A stretch of 64,000 nt of DNA from Dokdonella sp. (GCA_016712865.1 JADJQH010000001.1:62001-126000); one strand, 5' to 3'. Counted from the first letter of the stretch, positions 34,252 to 44,356 are shown. Numbers and translations are program-made. The notes: generated by a model not told the origin, from the sequence alone.

Positions 34252-34740
34252 ATGCCCCGGAAACTGACCCATGTCACTGCTGAAGGCCGCCCCGGCATGG
34301 TCGACGTCGGTGCCAAGCGGACAAGCCGTCGTCGGGCACTGGCCAGCGCTCGCGTGGTTTTTCCTGCGCATGTGGCCAGAACGCTTCGCGCCGGCGAGTG
34401 GAAGTCGGCCAAGGGTTCCGTGCTCGACACCGCCATCATTGCCGGCACCATGGCGGTGAAGAAGACGCACGAGCTGATCCCGTTTTGCCACCCACTGGCC
34501 ATCGATGGTTGTCGATTCGAGATGGAATTCGAGACCGACTACGAGCTGGTGATTCGTTGCGAGGTGTCCATCGAACATCGCACCGGCGTGGAGATGGAGG
34601 CATTGACCGGCGCGGGCGTTGCGGCGCTGACCGTTTACGACATGTGCAAGGCGCTAAGCCATGAGATCGTGATCAGCGAGTTGCGGCTGATCGACAAGCA
34701 GGGCGGCAAGCGCAACGTACGCGGGGGCAAGGCGCGGTGA
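34252..34740 (+). CDS. moaC: Cyclic pyranopterin monophosphate synthase
   Basis: MoaC completes the conversion of the MoaA product to cyclic pyranopterin monophosphate. The 162-residue protein has the family motifs [15 protein letters not shown] (with the active-site His), GVEMEALT and [10 protein letters not shown], and a Lys/Arg-rich end. The ATG at 34252 is 71 bases after moaA. Its TGA overlaps the GTG start of moaD. Confidence 0.96.
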   Translation: MPRKLTHVTAEGRPGMVDVGAKRTSRRRALASARVVFPAHVARTLRAGEWKSAKGSVLDTAIIAGTMAVKKTHELIPFCHPLAIDGCRFEMEFETDYELVIRCEVSIEHRTGVEMEALTGAGVAALTVYDMCKALSHEIVISELRLIDKQGGKRNVRGGKAR

Positions 34741-34976
34741 AAATCCGTTTGCTCTATTTCGCCAGTCTGGCCGATTGCGCGGGCTGTGCCAGCGAAGATG
34801 TGCAGTCCGCGGCCGGGCATCCGTCCGCGCTGTATGCCGAGGTCGGCAAGCGGCATGGATTCGCCATGGATGCCACGCGTTTGCGCGTTGCCGTAAACGG
34901 CAAGCTGGTCGACTGGCTGCAACCGCTGGCTGACGGCGATGAAGTGGTTTTCCTGCCCCCGGTGTCCGGCGGATGA
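34737..34976 (+). CDS. moaD: Molybdopterin synthase small subunit
   Basis: This 79-residue ubiquitin-fold protein carries sulfur on its C-terminal GG (LPPVSGG) as a thiocarboxylate for molybdopterin synthase. It starts at GTG 34737, overlapping the moaC stop (GTGA), and its own stop overlaps moaE (ATGA). This tight coupling fits the 1:1 need with MoaE. Residues [12 protein letters not shown] match the family start. Confidence 0.93.
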   Translation: MKIRLLYFASLADCAGCASEDVQSAAGHPSALYAEVGKRHGFAMDATRLRVAVNGKLVDWLQPLADGDEVVFLPPVSGG

Positions 34977-35386
34977 ACCGTTTCCGCCTGTCCGCAGGGG
35001 CCATCGATGGCGAAGCGGAGAAGCGCGCGCTCACCGCGGAATCCGCGGGCGCTTGCGTGTGCTTTGAGGGCTGGGTGCGCAATGCCAACGATGGCCGCGA
35101 TGTCCGGCGTCTCGACTACCAGGCCTTCGAGTCATTGGCGTTGAGCGAGGGCGAACGCATTCTTGTCGAGGCGACGCAGCGGTTCGGATTGTGCGCAGCC
35201 AGCGCCGTGCACCGGACCGGCAGCCTTGGCATCGGCGATCTTGCCGTGTGGGTTGGCGTGAGCGCGGGACATCGCGATGCCGCCTTTGCTGCCTGCCGCT
35301 GGATCATCGACGAGATCAAGCAGCATGTTCCAATATGGAAGAATGAACACTACGCGGATGGCGAATCGGGCTGGCTGCATCCCTGA
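34973..35386 (+). CDS. moaE: Molybdopterin synthase large subunit
   Basis: MoaE is the catalytic partner of MoaD. The 137-residue protein has the family motifs VCFEGWVRN, LDYQAFESLA, VHRTGSLGIGDLAV and the C-terminal lysines in EIKQHVPIWKNEHY that bind the substrate. It is the last gene of the moa run. No moaB, mogA or moeA is in the window, so insertion of molybdenum must be coded elsewhere. Confidence 0.95.
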   Translation: MNRFRLSAGAIDGEAEKRALTAESAGACVCFEGWVRNANDGRDVRRLDYQAFESLALSEGERILVEATQRFGLCAASAVHRTGSLGIGDLAVWVGVSAGHRDAAFAACRWIIDEIKQHVPIWKNEHYADGESGWLHP

Positions 35387-35428
35387 CGCTTGCGTTGATT
35401 CAATGGCTGATTCGCCCGGAAAAGCGCA

Positions 35429-36175
35429 TCAACCCACTCCGCTGAGGATCGCGACGAGGTGTGCAATGGCGTGCGCAAGGAAGGCGCACTCCAGGCCCCA
35501 TCGCCAGTACACGAAACCGAACAGGAATCCGGGAACCGTGTTGCCGATCAGCACATAGGCAAGGATGTCGGGTGAAAGTTGAAACCCCATGGCAGCGACC
35601 GCCGGCAGGTGGCCAATCGCAAACAACACGGCGGCAAGCAGGATTGCGCTGATGAAGCAGGCGGCGTGCGGAACGCCTTTGCGCTTCTGTACCAGCCGCC
35701 ACGCCAGCCAGGCCAGCAGTGTCATCAAGCCCCAGCGCATCAGGATTTCTTCGGTGATCCCACCGTAGAGGAGGCGCGCCGACACGGAAATCCGCAGTTT
35801 TGCGCTGGCTGCGAGGATCTCGGGCGGAGCGAAATGCAGCGCAGCCATCAGGACTGCTCCTGAGGCCAGACCGGCCAACAATCCGGGAAGCAACTGTGGT
35901 TTGAGTGCTTCCCACACACCCGAACCGGAAACTGCTGCCGCAGCGACCGGCGCGTGCAACCCCAGTGGCGCCGAAAGAGCGATGCCCATCCAAACCGCGA
36001 GGGCGAGCAGCACGCCACTCTGGGCGAGACTTGCCGCAAGCAGGACGCCTTGCGGAAGCGGGGAGTGCGCCTGGGCCAGCAATTGCGGTACCACGGTGAG
36101 AGTGAGCACCACGACGCCCAACATGCCGGCGATCCAAAGCACAACGCCCTGATGGAGTCTTGAATCCTGGGTCAT
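35429..36175 (-). CDS. CPBP family intramembrane glutamic endopeptidase
   Basis: This 248-residue membrane protein has about seven hydrophobic segments and the three motifs of CAAX-type (Rce1-like) proteases. These are EEILMRWG (EExxxR) in the middle, the His in FAIGHLP, and the final HAIAHL. Bacterial members are proposed to cut peptides or shape bacteriocin immunity, and few have known targets. ATG 36175 follows GGGAG. It stands between moaE and nth, convergent with moaE. Confidence 0.83.
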   Translation of the reverse strand: MTQDSRLHQGVVLWIAGMLGVVVLTLTVVPQLLAQAHSPLPQGVLLAASLAQSGVLLALAVWMGIALSAPLGLHAPVAAAAVSGSGVWEALKPQLLPGLLAGLASGAVLMAALHFAPPEILAASAKLRISVSARLLYGGITEEILMRWGLMTLLAWLAWRLVQKRKGVPHAACFISAILLAAVLFAIGHLPAVAAMGFQLSPDILAYVLIGNTVPGFLFGFVYWRWGLECAFLAHAIAHLVAILSGVG

Positions 36176-36316
36176 TCGATCTCCCTTGGCCAATGCAAGC
36201 CTTCGTCCACGAGATTATGCCGTGTGCGTGATTGCCATTGAACCCAAAGTCGTTCGACCCTCGCCAACGCTGATCAGCGTTGACCTGGTTCATCGCGCGG
36301 TGAACAGCAGGCTGAG

Positions 36317-36961
36317 CTACAAACTGGCTGCCACCGTCTTGGGTCTGAAACTGCACAGATCGCGAATCAGGCAATCGGGGCATTTGGGCTTGCGCGCGAT
36401 GCACACATAGCGACCGTGCAGGATCAGCCAATGGTGGGCGTCGCGCTTGAATTCGTCGGGGATGACCTTGAGCAACGTGTCCTCGACCTGGCGTACGGTC
36501 TTGCCCTTGGCCAGGCCGGTGCGGTTGGCGACGCGGAAGATGTGGGTGTCCACGGCGATGGTGGGTTCGCCGAACGCCGTGTTGAGCACCACGTTGGCGG
36601 TTTTGCGACCCACACCGGGAAGTGCTTCCAGCGCGGCTCGATCACGCGGCACCTGGCCTGCATGGTGTTCAACCAGCATGCGGCAACAGGCGATGACGTT
36701 CCGCGCTTTGGTGTTGAACAAGCCAATGCTCGATATGTGACGCTTGAGCGCTGCTTCGCCAAGATCAAGGATGGCCTGCGGCGTGTTGGCGACGGGAAAC
36801 AACCTTCGCGTGGCCTTGTTGACGCCGACATCGGTGGCCTGAGCCGAGAGGATCACGGCAATGAGCAATTCGAATGGCGTGGTGTAGATGAGCTCGGTGG
36901 TGGGCCTGGGGTTGTACTCGCGAAGACGCGTGAAGAGCTCGATGACGTGTTCGCGCTTCAT
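36317..36961 (-). CDS. nth: Endonuclease III
   Basis: Nth removes oxidised pyrimidines and nicks the DNA. The 214-residue protein has the helix-hairpin-helix LPGVGRKTANVVLN with the catalytic Lys, the catalytic Asp in VDTHIFRV, and the 4Fe-4S loop C-x6-C-x2-C-x5-C at the C-terminus. It starts ten bases after the rnfB stop. In E. coli nth also follows rnf genes, but here only rnfB is present. Confidence 0.96.
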   Translation of the reverse strand: MKREHVIELFTRLREYNPRPTTELIYTTPFELLIAVILSAQATDVGVNKATRRLFPVANTPQAILDLGEAALKRHISSIGLFNTKARNVIACCRMLVEHHAGQVPRDRAALEALPGVGRKTANVVLNTAFGEPTIAVDTHIFRVANRTGLAKGKTVRQVEDTLLKVIPDEFKRDAHHWLILHGRYVCIARKPKCPDCLIRDLCSFRPKTVAASL

Positions 36962-36971
36962 GCGACGGAGC

Positions 36972-37610
36972 CTACTTGCCGTCTGCCGATCGGCCGGCAC
37001 GTTTGGCCTTGCCACGGGCAATGGCTTCCAGCACGGCACTGCGGGTGATCGGAGGTGTCGGCGTTGCATTTGCCTGCGCATTGCCACGCAGGCGCTGTGC
37101 ACGTTGCTGCTGTTTGAGATCAAGCCGACGGTTGCGGGCATCGAAGCGGCGGCGCGCATGCTGCGCGCGTTGCATGAGTTCCGGGCGGGAAAGCGGTTCA
37201 TCGCCGCGCATCTGCATGCTGATGCAGTCCACCGGACAGGCCGGAACACACAAATCGCATCCGGTGCATTCGGCATCGATGATGCTGTGCATACGCTTGG
37301 ATGCGCCGAGGATGGCATCGACCGGGCAGGCCTGGATGCACTTGGTGCAGCCGATGCAAGCCTCCTCGTCGATCACCGCAATCGTCGGTGGCGCTTCATG
37401 GCCGAACGACGGGTTGAGCGGCTTTGTAGCGCGTCCCAGCAATGCGGCCAGGGCATCGACACCGGCCTGTCCGCCGGGCGGGCATTGGTCTATTCCAGCC
37501 GTGCCCTGGGCGATGGCCTGCGCATAAGGCAAACAGCCCGGGTAACCGCAGCGCGTGCACTGGGTTTGTGGCAACTCGGCATCAATAGCATCGACCAGTC
37601 GCGAGTTCAC
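36972..37610 (-). CDS. rnfB: RnfB-like ferredoxin (lacks the membrane anchor)
   Basis: This 212-residue protein has the RnfB N-terminal 4Fe-4S domain ([17 protein letters not shown], then CPPGG) and two ferredoxin clusters, [12 protein letters not shown] and [12 protein letters not shown]. It starts directly at the cluster domain from a GTG at 37610 and has no N-terminal membrane helix, unlike E. coli RnfB. It ends in a basic, glutamine-rich tail. No other rnf genes are in the window. It lies between metG (14 bases away) and nth, an order I recall from Xanthomonads. Its electron partner is unknown. Confidence 0.85.
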   Translation of the reverse strand: MNSRLVDAIDAELPQTQCTRCGYPGCLPYAQAIAQGTAGIDQCPPGGQAGVDALAALLGRATKPLNPSFGHEAPPTIAVIDEEACIGCTKCIQACPVDAILGASKRMHSIIDAECTGCDLCVPACPVDCISMQMRGDEPLSRPELMQRAQHARRRFDARNRRLDLKQQQRAQRLRGNAQANATPTPPITRSAVLEAIARGKAKRAGRSADGK

Positions 37611-37624
37611 TTGAAGCCCCGGAC

Positions 37625-39754
37625 TCAACGCACTGTGGCACCGGGGAGCGCGCCTGCATCCACGTCCAGCAGCTTGAGATCGTCGCCACCGCTTCCAGCC
37701 GAAAGGATCATGCCCTCGGACACACCGAAACGCATCTTGCGCGGCGCCAGGTTGGCGATGAACACCACATTGCGACCGATCAACTTTTCCGGTTCGGCAT
37801 AGGCGGCGCGGATTCCGGAGAAGATCTGGCGTTCGCCCAACTCCCCGGCATCGAGCTTGAAGCGCAGCAGCTTGTCGGAGCCGTCCACGAAGGAACACTC
37901 GAGCACCGTGCCGATTCGCAAGTCGAGCTTGCTGAAATCCTCGATGGAGATCGTGTTGCCCGTGGCTTCGGCCTTCGGCGCGGCGGCTGCGGACGCGGGC
38001 GTGGAAGCAGGCACAGGTGCGGTGGCCAGGGAGTCCCGGGATTGTTCAATCATGGCGTCAATCTGCTTGGGGTCCACGCGGGTGGCGAGGGGTTGGTAGG
38101 GAAGAATGACGTGGTCGGCCAGGTGCGTACCGATCGCATCGAAGCGCGCAAACGCGTCATCGGGCAGTGCAAGAAACCTGCGTGCAGCGCCAATGATGGA
38201 AGGCAGGATGGGGTCCAGCGCACAAGCCAGGGCGCGGAACAGGTTGATGCCGGTGCTGAGCACCACATGCAGTTCATCGCGGCGCGCCGGATCCTTGGCC
38301 AGCGCCCACGGTGCGGCATCGGCAATGTATTCATTGGCGCGATCGGCCACCGCCATGATCTGGGAAATGGCGCGGTTGAAGTCGTCGCGTGCGTAGTTGC
38401 CCACGGCCTGCATCAACTGCTCGCTGGATTGGTCGAGCAGGGTAGAAGCTCTGGACACGAAGATTGGAACGGTTGCGTCGGGCTTGTTCGACCAAAAAGC
38501 CGCAGCCAGGCGATTGCCGAAATGGGTTTCCAGCAGTTTCGCGCAGCGACTGGCGATGTTGACGAACTTGCCGACAATGTCCGCGCTGATGCGCTGGGTA
38601 AAGTCTTCCAGGTTCAAGTCCAGGTCGACCACGCCGCCGGATGATTTGGTCGCAAAGTAGTAACGCAGGTAGTCCGGACTGAGGCCGACATCCAGCCAGG
38701 TGCGGGCAAGGATGAAGGTGCCGCGCGACTTCGACATCTTCTCGCCGTTGACGGTGAGGTAGCCGTTCACGTGCAAGGCGGTGGGTACGCGGAAATTCGC
38801 GCCGTGCAGCATGGCCGGCCAGAACAGGCCATGGAAATTGACGATGTCCTTGCCGATGAAATGATGCAGTTCGGCCGTGCTGTCGGCGGCGAGAAACTCG
38901 TCGAAGTTGTAACCGCGCGCTGCGCACAGTGCCTTGAAACTGGCCAGGTAGCCAACCGGCGCATCCAGCCAGACATAAAAAAACTTGCCCGGTTCATCGG
39001 GAATGGGGAAGCCGAAATACGGCGCATCACGCGAGATGTCCCAGTCGCGCAGGCCACCTTCGGCATTCAGCCATTCCCCGAGCTTTGCAATCACTCCGGG
39101 GTGGGCAACCACTGCGCCGCCGGTGAGCTTGCCGGCAAACCAGTCACGCAGCAGGTTCTCGAAATGCCCGACGGTGAAGAAGAAATGCTCGGAGTCGCGC
39201 AGCACGGGCTCGGCACCGGACATCACCGAGCGCGGGTTCTTCAGGTCGGTGGGTGCGTAGGTGGCGCCACAGTTTTCGCAGTTGTCGCCGTACTGGTCGG
39301 CGGTTCCGCAGTTCGGGCACTCGCCGCGGATGTAGCGGTCCGGCAGGAACATCTGCTTGACCGGATCAAACAGCTGCTGGATCGAGCGGCGCGCAATATG
39401 GCCGCCTTCCTTCAAGCGGTGATAGATGGATTCCGACAGTTCCCGGTTTTCCACCGAATGGGTGGAATGGTAATGGTCGAATGCGACGCCAAAATCCGCA
39501 AAGTCGCGCTCGTGGGAAACCTGGATCGGCTTGATGAATTCTTCGGGACTCAGGCCGGCCTTTTCCGCAGCCAGCATGATCGGCGTACCGTGAGCGTCGT
39601 CGGCGCACACGTAGTGCACGGTATGACCGCACATGCGCTGTGCGCGTACCCAGATGTCGGCTTGCACATAGCCCACCAGGTGACCGATATGCAGGTGGCC
39701 ATTGGCGTAGGGCAGGGCATTGCTGACCAGGATCTTGCGTGCCGCTTTGCTCAT
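37625..39754 (-). CDS. metG: Methionyl-tRNA synthetase
   Basis: This 709-residue enzyme charges tRNA-Met. It has HLHIGH near residue 20, zinc-binding [17 protein letters not shown], and KMSKS near 336-340. The C-terminal OB-fold tRNA-binding domain ([11 protein letters not shown]) follows an Ala/Pro-rich linker. Length and order match the long proteobacterial type. It is first in a likely metG-rnfB-nth transcript. Confidence 0.97.
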   Translation of the reverse strand: MSKAARKILVSNALPYANGHLHIGHLVGYVQADIWVRAQRMCGHTVHYVCADDAHGTPIMLAAEKAGLSPEEFIKPIQVSHERDFADFGVAFDHYHSTHSVENRELSESIYHRLKEGGHIARRSIQQLFDPVKQMFLPDRYIRGECPNCGTADQYGDNCENCGATYAPTDLKNPRSVMSGAEPVLRDSEHFFFTVGHFENLLRDWFAGKLTGGAVVAHPGVIAKLGEWLNAEGGLRDWDISRDAPYFGFPIPDEPGKFFYVWLDAPVGYLASFKALCAARGYNFDEFLAADSTAELHHFIGKDIVNFHGLFWPAMLHGANFRVPTALHVNGYLTVNGEKMSKSRGTFILARTWLDVGLSPDYLRYYFATKSSGGVVDLDLNLEDFTQRISADIVGKFVNIASRCAKLLETHFGNRLAAAFWSNKPDATVPIFVSRASTLLDQSSEQLMQAVGNYARDDFNRAISQIMAVADRANEYIADAAPWALAKDPARRDELHVVLSTGINLFRALACALDPILPSIIGAARRFLALPDDAFARFDAIGTHLADHVILPYQPLATRVDPKQIDAMIEQSRDSLATAPVPASTPASAAAAPKAEATGNTISIEDFSKLDLRIGTVLECSFVDGSDKLLRFKLDAGELGERQIFSGIRAAYAEPEKLIGRNVVFIANLAPRKMRFGVSEGMILSAGSGGDDLKLLDVDAGALPGATVR

Positions 39755-39852
39755 TGCGTGGGGATTCCGCGCTGTTCAAGACGCGGAATTATCGCATGCG
39801 CACTATCCGGGATGGGCTGCCGGTCATGCGCTGACCGCTGCCGGATCCCGCA

Positions 39853-40311
39853 TCAGAGCGTGCAGCCGTAGTCGCTCACCTTCTTGGCGCGCAGCGCACG
39901 GGCGCGCTTGCAATGGTTGGCAATGCGCAAACCGTCCACGCCGCGAGCGATGTTGCCTTTGATCGAGCGCATGGCGGCATCGAGGTCGCGCGCCGCCGCC
40001 TTGCGCGCCTCACCGGCGGTATTCCTGTTGAGGCATTGCCGGTAAGCCTCCATGAAATCATCGCAATCCGGATAGCCGGTCTTGGCAAAGGGAGCAATTT
40101 CGTCGTTGAGAGGCGGTGGCGGCTCGCTGGATACCCGCACTTCGGGCGTGGACGCTGGCGGCATGGCCTGTGCGGGTGGCGGAACCGGCGCAGGCTGGGT
40201 TTGTGCCGGTGCGGTCGACGTGGAGGGAATGCCCGAAGGCTGTTCCTTGCTGCAGGCAGAAAGAATCAGCGCAACCAGAACAAACAGGCAGATGGGGACG
40301 GACTTCGTCAT
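39853..40311 (-). CDS. Proline-rich lipoprotein of unknown function
   Basis: This 152-residue protein begins with a signal peptide ending in LILSAC, a lipobox. A Pro/Ser/Thr/Gln-rich linker of about 50 residues follows, then a compact C-terminal domain of about 80 residues with four Cys (DCDDFMEAYRQCLNR and HCKRARA...YGC), which could form two disulfides. It resembles no family I can name. It lies between metG and mrp and reads away from mrp. Confidence 0.7.
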   Translation of the reverse strand: MTKSVPICLFVLVALILSACSKEQPSGIPSTSTAPAQTQPAPVPPPAQAMPPASTPEVRVSSEPPPPLNDEIAPFAKTGYPDCDDFMEAYRQCLNRNTAGEARKAAARDLDAAMRSIKGNIARGVDGLRIANHCKRARALRAKKVSDYGCTL

Positions 40312-40454
40312 TGTTGCTTCCACGATTGGAGAACACGAATTGCTTGGACTTCATGCCAGAGCATGAGTTCGATGCTGAACAGGATCAACCAGTATCGGCG
40401 AGCAGTCCTTCAATCTGCGTCATACTAAGCACCTTTTGAACGTTGATCGAATCC

Positions 40455-41546
40455 ATGAGCAATCCAGTCGAGGAACGGGCGCGCCAGATCCTGTCCACCA
40501 TTCCGGATCCGCACAGCGGACAGGACCTGGTGACATCCGGGGCAGTGCGCGGAATTGGCGTATCGGACGCCAGGGTTTCCGTGGACATCCAGCTGGGCTA
40601 TCCCGCGCTATCCTGGCAGGCCGATCTCGCCGCGCAAATCAAATCCGCGCTCGAAGCGGATGCATCCATCGAATCGGCATCGGTCGGTGTTTCCTGCCGC
40701 GTGGGAGCACATCGGGTCCAGCAGGGACTCACGCCATTGCCGGGCATCCGCAATGTCATTGCGGTCGCCTCCGGCAAGGGCGGAGTCGGCAAATCCACGG
40801 TTTCCGCCAACCTGGCCCTCGCCTTGCGTGCCGAAGGTGCCAGCGTCGGCATCCTCGATGCGGACATTTACGGTCCCAGCCAGCCGCGCATGCTGGGGCT
40901 GTCCGGCAAGCCGGACACCAAGGACGGCAACCGGATTGAACCCAAGGTCAATCATGGAATCCAGGTGATGTCGATCGGCTTCCTGATCGATGAAGACACG
41001 CCGATGATCTGGCGCGGACCGATGGTGACCCAGGCCTTGCAGCAGTTGCTGACCGATACGAACTGGGTGGACCTGGACTATCTGGTCATTGATCTTCCAC
41101 CCGGCACCGGCGACATCCAGTTGACCTTGTGCCAGCGCGTGCCGGTCTCCGGTGCTGTCATCGTCACCACGCCGCAAGACATCGCGCTGCTGGATGCGCG
41201 CCGTGCGCTCAAGATGTTCGAAAAGGTCAACGTGCCGGTGCTCGGCATCATCGAGAACATGTCCACCCACATCTGTTCGAACTGTGGTCACGAGGAGCAT
41301 GTGTTCGGCGAGGGCGGCGGATTGCGCATGGCAGCGCAGTACGGCGTGCCGATGCTTGGCAGCCTGCCGCTCGACATCCGCATCCGTGAGCAGGCCGATG
41401 GCGGACAGCCGACCGTGGTGGCCATGCCGGATTCGGACATCGCGGCCCGCTACCGGGAAATTGCGCGCAACGCGGCGGCGCGCCTTTCGCTGCAGGCACG
41501 CAACAAGGCCATCCAGTTTCCGAAGATCGTGGTCGAGAACGGTTGA
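40455..41546 (+). CDS. mrp: Fe-S cluster carrier ATPase, Mrp/ApbC
   Basis: Mrp (ApbC) carries 4Fe-4S clusters to target proteins. The 363-residue protein has an N-terminal MIP18-like domain (residues 1-90), a deviant P-loop GKGGVGKST at 107-115, and the cluster-binding CxxC in THICSNCGHEE. ATG 40455 is preferred to the TTG four codons upstream. It overlaps the region of the next gene's start at 41546. Confidence 0.94.
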   Translation: MSNPVEERARQILSTIPDPHSGQDLVTSGAVRGIGVSDARVSVDIQLGYPALSWQADLAAQIKSALEADASIESASVGVSCRVGAHRVQQGLTPLPGIRNVIAVASGKGGVGKSTVSANLALALRAEGASVGILDADIYGPSQPRMLGLSGKPDTKDGNRIEPKVNHGIQVMSIGFLIDEDTPMIWRGPMVTQALQQLLTDTNWVDLDYLVIDLPPGTGDIQLTLCQRVPVSGAVIVTTPQDIALLDARRALKMFEKVNVPVLGIIENMSTHICSNCGHEEHVFGEGGGLRMAAQYGVPMLGSLPLDIRIREQADGGQPTVVAMPDSDIAARYREIARNAAARLSLQARNKAIQFPKIVVENG

Positions 41547-41551
41547 GTGGC

Positions 41552-42163
41552 ATGCCCGGCTGGATTCGCATCCTGTGTTGTCTGGGCCTCTTGCTTGCGG
41601 CACACGCGTCACGGGCAACGTCGGAGGTGGAGAAATTGCTGGACGCGGCAATCGCCCAGGTGGGCGTCACCACGTCCTACGATCCGGCTTACGTCCCTCT
41701 CGCTTACCCCGGAGGCGATGTTCCGCTTGACCGTGGCGTTTGCAGCGATGTGCTGATCCGGGCATTTCGCGCCGTGGATGTGGACCTGCAGGTGCAAGTC
41801 CACGAGGACATGAGCGCGCATTTTTCGAAGTATCCGCGGCTTTGGGGCTTGCGGCGGGCCGATGCCAATATCGACCACCGCCGCGTTCCGAACCTGGAAA
41901 CCTGGTTCAATCGGCGCGGCAAGGCCTTGCCACTGCGCGGTGATGCGTCGGATTTTCTGCCCGGCGACGTGGTTTCCTGGCGTCTGGACAATGGCTTGCC
42001 GCATGTTGGCCTGGTCTTGCGCCAGCGCAGTGCTGACGGTGCGCGTCCCTTGGTCATCCACAACATCGGTGTCGGCACCCAAGTTGAAGACGTGCTGTTG
42101 CAGTGGAAGATCAACGGTCATTTCCGCTATTTTCCCGTCCCCACCTCCACCCCCGCGCATTGA
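41552..42163 (+). CDS. Exported DUF1287 protein
   Basis: This 203-residue protein has a signal peptide (WIRILCCLGLLLAAHASRA) and the DUF1287 signature: DRGVCSDVLIRAFRAVDVDLQ, FLPGDVVSWRLDNGLPHVGLVL. The Cys and His arrangement resembles the NlpC/P60 peptidase fold, so a cell-wall amidase role is possible but not shown. It starts six bases after mrp and is followed by dcd. Confidence 0.82.
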   Translation: MPGWIRILCCLGLLLAAHASRATSEVEKLLDAAIAQVGVTTSYDPAYVPLAYPGGDVPLDRGVCSDVLIRAFRAVDVDLQVQVHEDMSAHFSKYPRLWGLRRADANIDHRRVPNLETWFNRRGKALPLRGDASDFLPGDVVSWRLDNGLPHVGLVLRQRSADGARPLVIHNIGVGTQVEDVLLQWKINGHFRYFPVPTSTPAH

Positions 42164-42220
42164 CGACGGCCTATCGGCAGGTCTGTCCGGGCGCAACCGT
42201 TCAACTTGAGAGAAACCTGC

Positions 42221-42790
42221 ATGAGCATCAAATCGGACCACTGGATTCGGCGCATGGCCGCGCAACACGGGATGATCGAGCCGTTCGAACCCGAGCAGGT
42301 GAAGCTGAATGCGTCGGGAGGACGCCTGATTTCCTACGGCACGTCGAGCTACGGCTACGACGTGCGCTGCGCCGCCGAGTTCAAGATCTTCACAAACATC
42401 AACTCGACCATTGTCGATCCCAAGCAGTTCGACTCCGGAAACTTTGTCGACTTCAACGGCGAGGTCTGCATCATTCCGCCCAATTCCTTTGCCCTGGCGC
42501 GGACGGTCGAGTATTTCCGCATTCCACGCAATGTGTTGACCATTTGCCTCGGGAAATCCACCTACGCGCGCTGCGGCATCATCGTGAATGTCACCCCTCT
42601 GGAACCGGAGTGGGAAGGCCATGTGACCCTGGAATTCTCGAACACCACGCCGCTTCCGGCCCGGATCTATGCCAATGAGGGTGTGGCGCAGATGCTGTTC
42701 CTCGAATCCGACGAGGTATGCGGCACCAGCTACAAGGACCGTGGGGGCAAATACCAGGGCCAGCGTGGCGTCACCTTGCCGCGGACCTGA
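42221..42790 (+). CDS. dcd: dCTP deaminase
   Basis: Dcd converts dCTP to dUTP on the way to dTTP. The 189-residue length is standard. Family motifs are [34 protein letters not shown] and the active-site [24 protein letters not shown] (in part). The ATG follows a GAGAGAAACC stretch. It follows mrp and DUF1287 on the same strand. Confidence 0.96.
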   Translation: MSIKSDHWIRRMAAQHGMIEPFEPEQVKLNASGGRLISYGTSSYGYDVRCAAEFKIFTNINSTIVDPKQFDSGNFVDFNGEVCIIPPNSFALARTVEYFRIPRNVLTICLGKSTYARCGIIVNVTPLEPEWEGHVTLEFSNTTPLPARIYANEGVAQMLFLESDEVCGTSYKDRGGKYQGQRGVTLPRT

Positions 42791-42838
42791 GCATCGGTGG
42801 TAGGCTTGAATACTTGATCTGGCCTGGAGATTGGTTTC

Positions 42839-43240
42839 ATGGGTGCTGCTTCCCCGCGTTCGCTGTTTCGCCTTTTCGCCATGGCATGTGTCCTGGCACT
42901 CGTCAGCGCTTGTGCCGGCGGAAGACTCACGGAAAAGAACATGGCGCCGGTAGTTGTTCCCGCGACCTATGACGTGATTCTCACGGCGGCGAAGGAAGGG
43001 CAGTTCGACTACATGGAAGCACCGCTGACCCCGGCGGACCTGCGCGCGGCCCTGAACTACCGCAAGGAGCAGAACCTGCCGATGAAGACAGTGCTTCTGA
43101 AGCGCGGCGAAAAAGCGCGCATCAAGGACACCCACATTGTTGCCCTGGCCAGGATCGCAGTGGCACTCGGATTCACGGCGTATATCCAGGAAAAAGACGA
43201 GATCCAGGAAATTCGTGCCGAGAAGAGTTCGGACCAATAG
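42839..43240 (+). CDS. Lipoprotein of unknown function (first of three exported proteins)
   Basis: This 133-residue protein has a signal peptide with lipobox LVSACAGG. The mature part has mixed helix and strand character and no recognised domain (EGQFDYMEAPLTPADLRAALNYRKEQ). The ATG follows GGAG. It is 11 bases upstream of the next exported gene, which also has a LKxxRKITGIVLKNGKR region that aligns loosely with its NLPMKTVLLKRGEKARIKD, so the two may share a fold. Confidence 0.65.
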   Translation: MGAASPRSLFRLFAMACVLALVSACAGGRLTEKNMAPVVVPATYDVILTAAKEGQFDYMEAPLTPADLRAALNYRKEQNLPMKTVLLKRGEKARIKDTHIVALARIAVALGFTAYIQEKDEIQEIRAEKSSDQ

Positions 43241-43251
43241 GAGAGACGCTC

Positions 43252-43644
43252 ATGCAAAGCACATTTCGGCAGTTCCGCAATTTGGTGGCCGTAACCCTGG
43301 CCGGACTCTTCATGGCAGTTGCCGTGCAAGCTTCGGAAATCAAGGACTCACGAGCGATTGTCAAGCCGGTCAAGGGTGATCAGTACGAGATCGGTGGCTA
43401 CACGTTTGGGAAGGCTGAACTTTTCGGCTACATCAGTGACCTCAAGGAAACCAGGAAGATCACCGGAATCGTGTTGAAGAATGGCAAGCGTGACGACAAC
43501 ACGGCAAGCGAAGAGCAGCGGCATTCCATTGTCAGCATCGGCAAGACCCTGCAGCTTGAAACTTTCATCCAAGAAGGCAAGGAGCTTGCGCCGTTGGCGG
43601 ATGAGTCGTCTCCAGTTGACGAGTCGATGCCGGTCAAGGAATAG
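43252..43644 (+). CDS. Exported protein of unknown function (second of three)
   Basis: This 130-residue protein has a signal peptide (LVAVTLAGLFMAVAVQA) and a small domain of about 90 residues with YEIGGYTFGKAELFGYISDLKE, ending in an acidic, proline-containing tail (LADESSPVDESMPVKE). I know no family for it. GGAGAG precedes the ATG. It is followed with no gap by the third exported gene, so the three make one operon. Confidence 0.65.
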   Translation: MQSTFRQFRNLVAVTLAGLFMAVAVQASEIKDSRAIVKPVKGDQYEIGGYTFGKAELFGYISDLKETRKITGIVLKNGKRDDNTASEEQRHSIVSIGKTLQLETFIQEGKELAPLADESSPVDESMPVKE

Positions 43645-43645
43645 G

Positions 43646-44356
43646 TTGCACGTTTCATTGCAGGAAACGCATGGATGGCATTTCGCAAGGCCAAAGTCAG
43701 CGACGCGTTGGCTGCTTTGCGTCTGTGCTTTTTTCCTGGCGGTCGGCTCGGCGTCGGCCGCCAATCCCCTGACGGTCTGGAAGGAGCGCCTGTTTGGCAG
43801 GGATGGCGCGGAGCCGGTGGTGCGCGATGCGCCTGATGAGGGCGTGGTTGTGCTGGGATTGAACCGGCCAGAGCGCATCCACGTCGATACCCGCAATGGT
43901 TCGCGCAAGTTTCCCAAGGGCGAAAGTCATTTCCGCGAGATCGAACTCAGCCGTGAGTACGAGCACATTGCCGTGCGTGTCCAGGTGATTGCCACGAGCA
44001 ATCCGAAAGGTCGCGGCAATGCCGTGTACAAGCCGATCCTGTATGTGCTCGACGACAAAGGCGAGGTCCGTGCGGAAAAGCTGGTCGAGCCTTTGCACCT
44101 GGATATCCGGCCATTCAAGCCAACCCGTCTGCTGGCTTGCGTCGCCCTGGACAAGGTGCGCCGCCTGGCTCTGGCAACGCCGGATGTGGCCTTGAAGAAA
44201 TCCTTTCAGTCCGACTCGCGCAGCAAGCTGAAATCCTCGAACAAGAGCGCGTTCTATTACTCGACGGATGCGGTCAAGGTGCAGATGCCATTCATTGACA
44301 GTGGCGATATCGTGCTCGAAGTGATCAGTGCCACGAAAAAAGGTGAAGGTTGCTGA
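43646..44356 (+). CDS. Exported protein of unknown function (third of three)
   Basis: This protein of about 236 residues has a late signal peptide (WLLCVCAFFLAVGSASA, residues about 26-42). Its beta-rich mature part has repeated sheet-forming stretches (GVVVLGLNRPERIHVDTRN, YEHIAVRVQVIAT, NAVYKPILYVLDDKGEV). The start is uncertain: TTG 43646, directly after the previous stop and preceded by AAGGA, is my choice, and a TTG at 43658 is also possible. The function is unknown; it ends six bases from the convergent pcp gene. Confidence 0.6.
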   Translation: MHVSLQETHGWHFARPKSATRWLLCVCAFFLAVGSASAANPLTVWKERLFGRDGAEPVVRDAPDEGVVVLGLNRPERIHVDTRNGSRKFPKGESHFREIELSREYEHIAVRVQVIATSNPKGRGNAVYKPILYVLDDKGEVRAEKLVEPLHLDIRPFKPTRLLACVALDKVRRLALATPDVALKKSFQSDSRSKLKSSNKSAFYYSTDAVKVQMPFIDSGDIVLEVISATKKGEGC

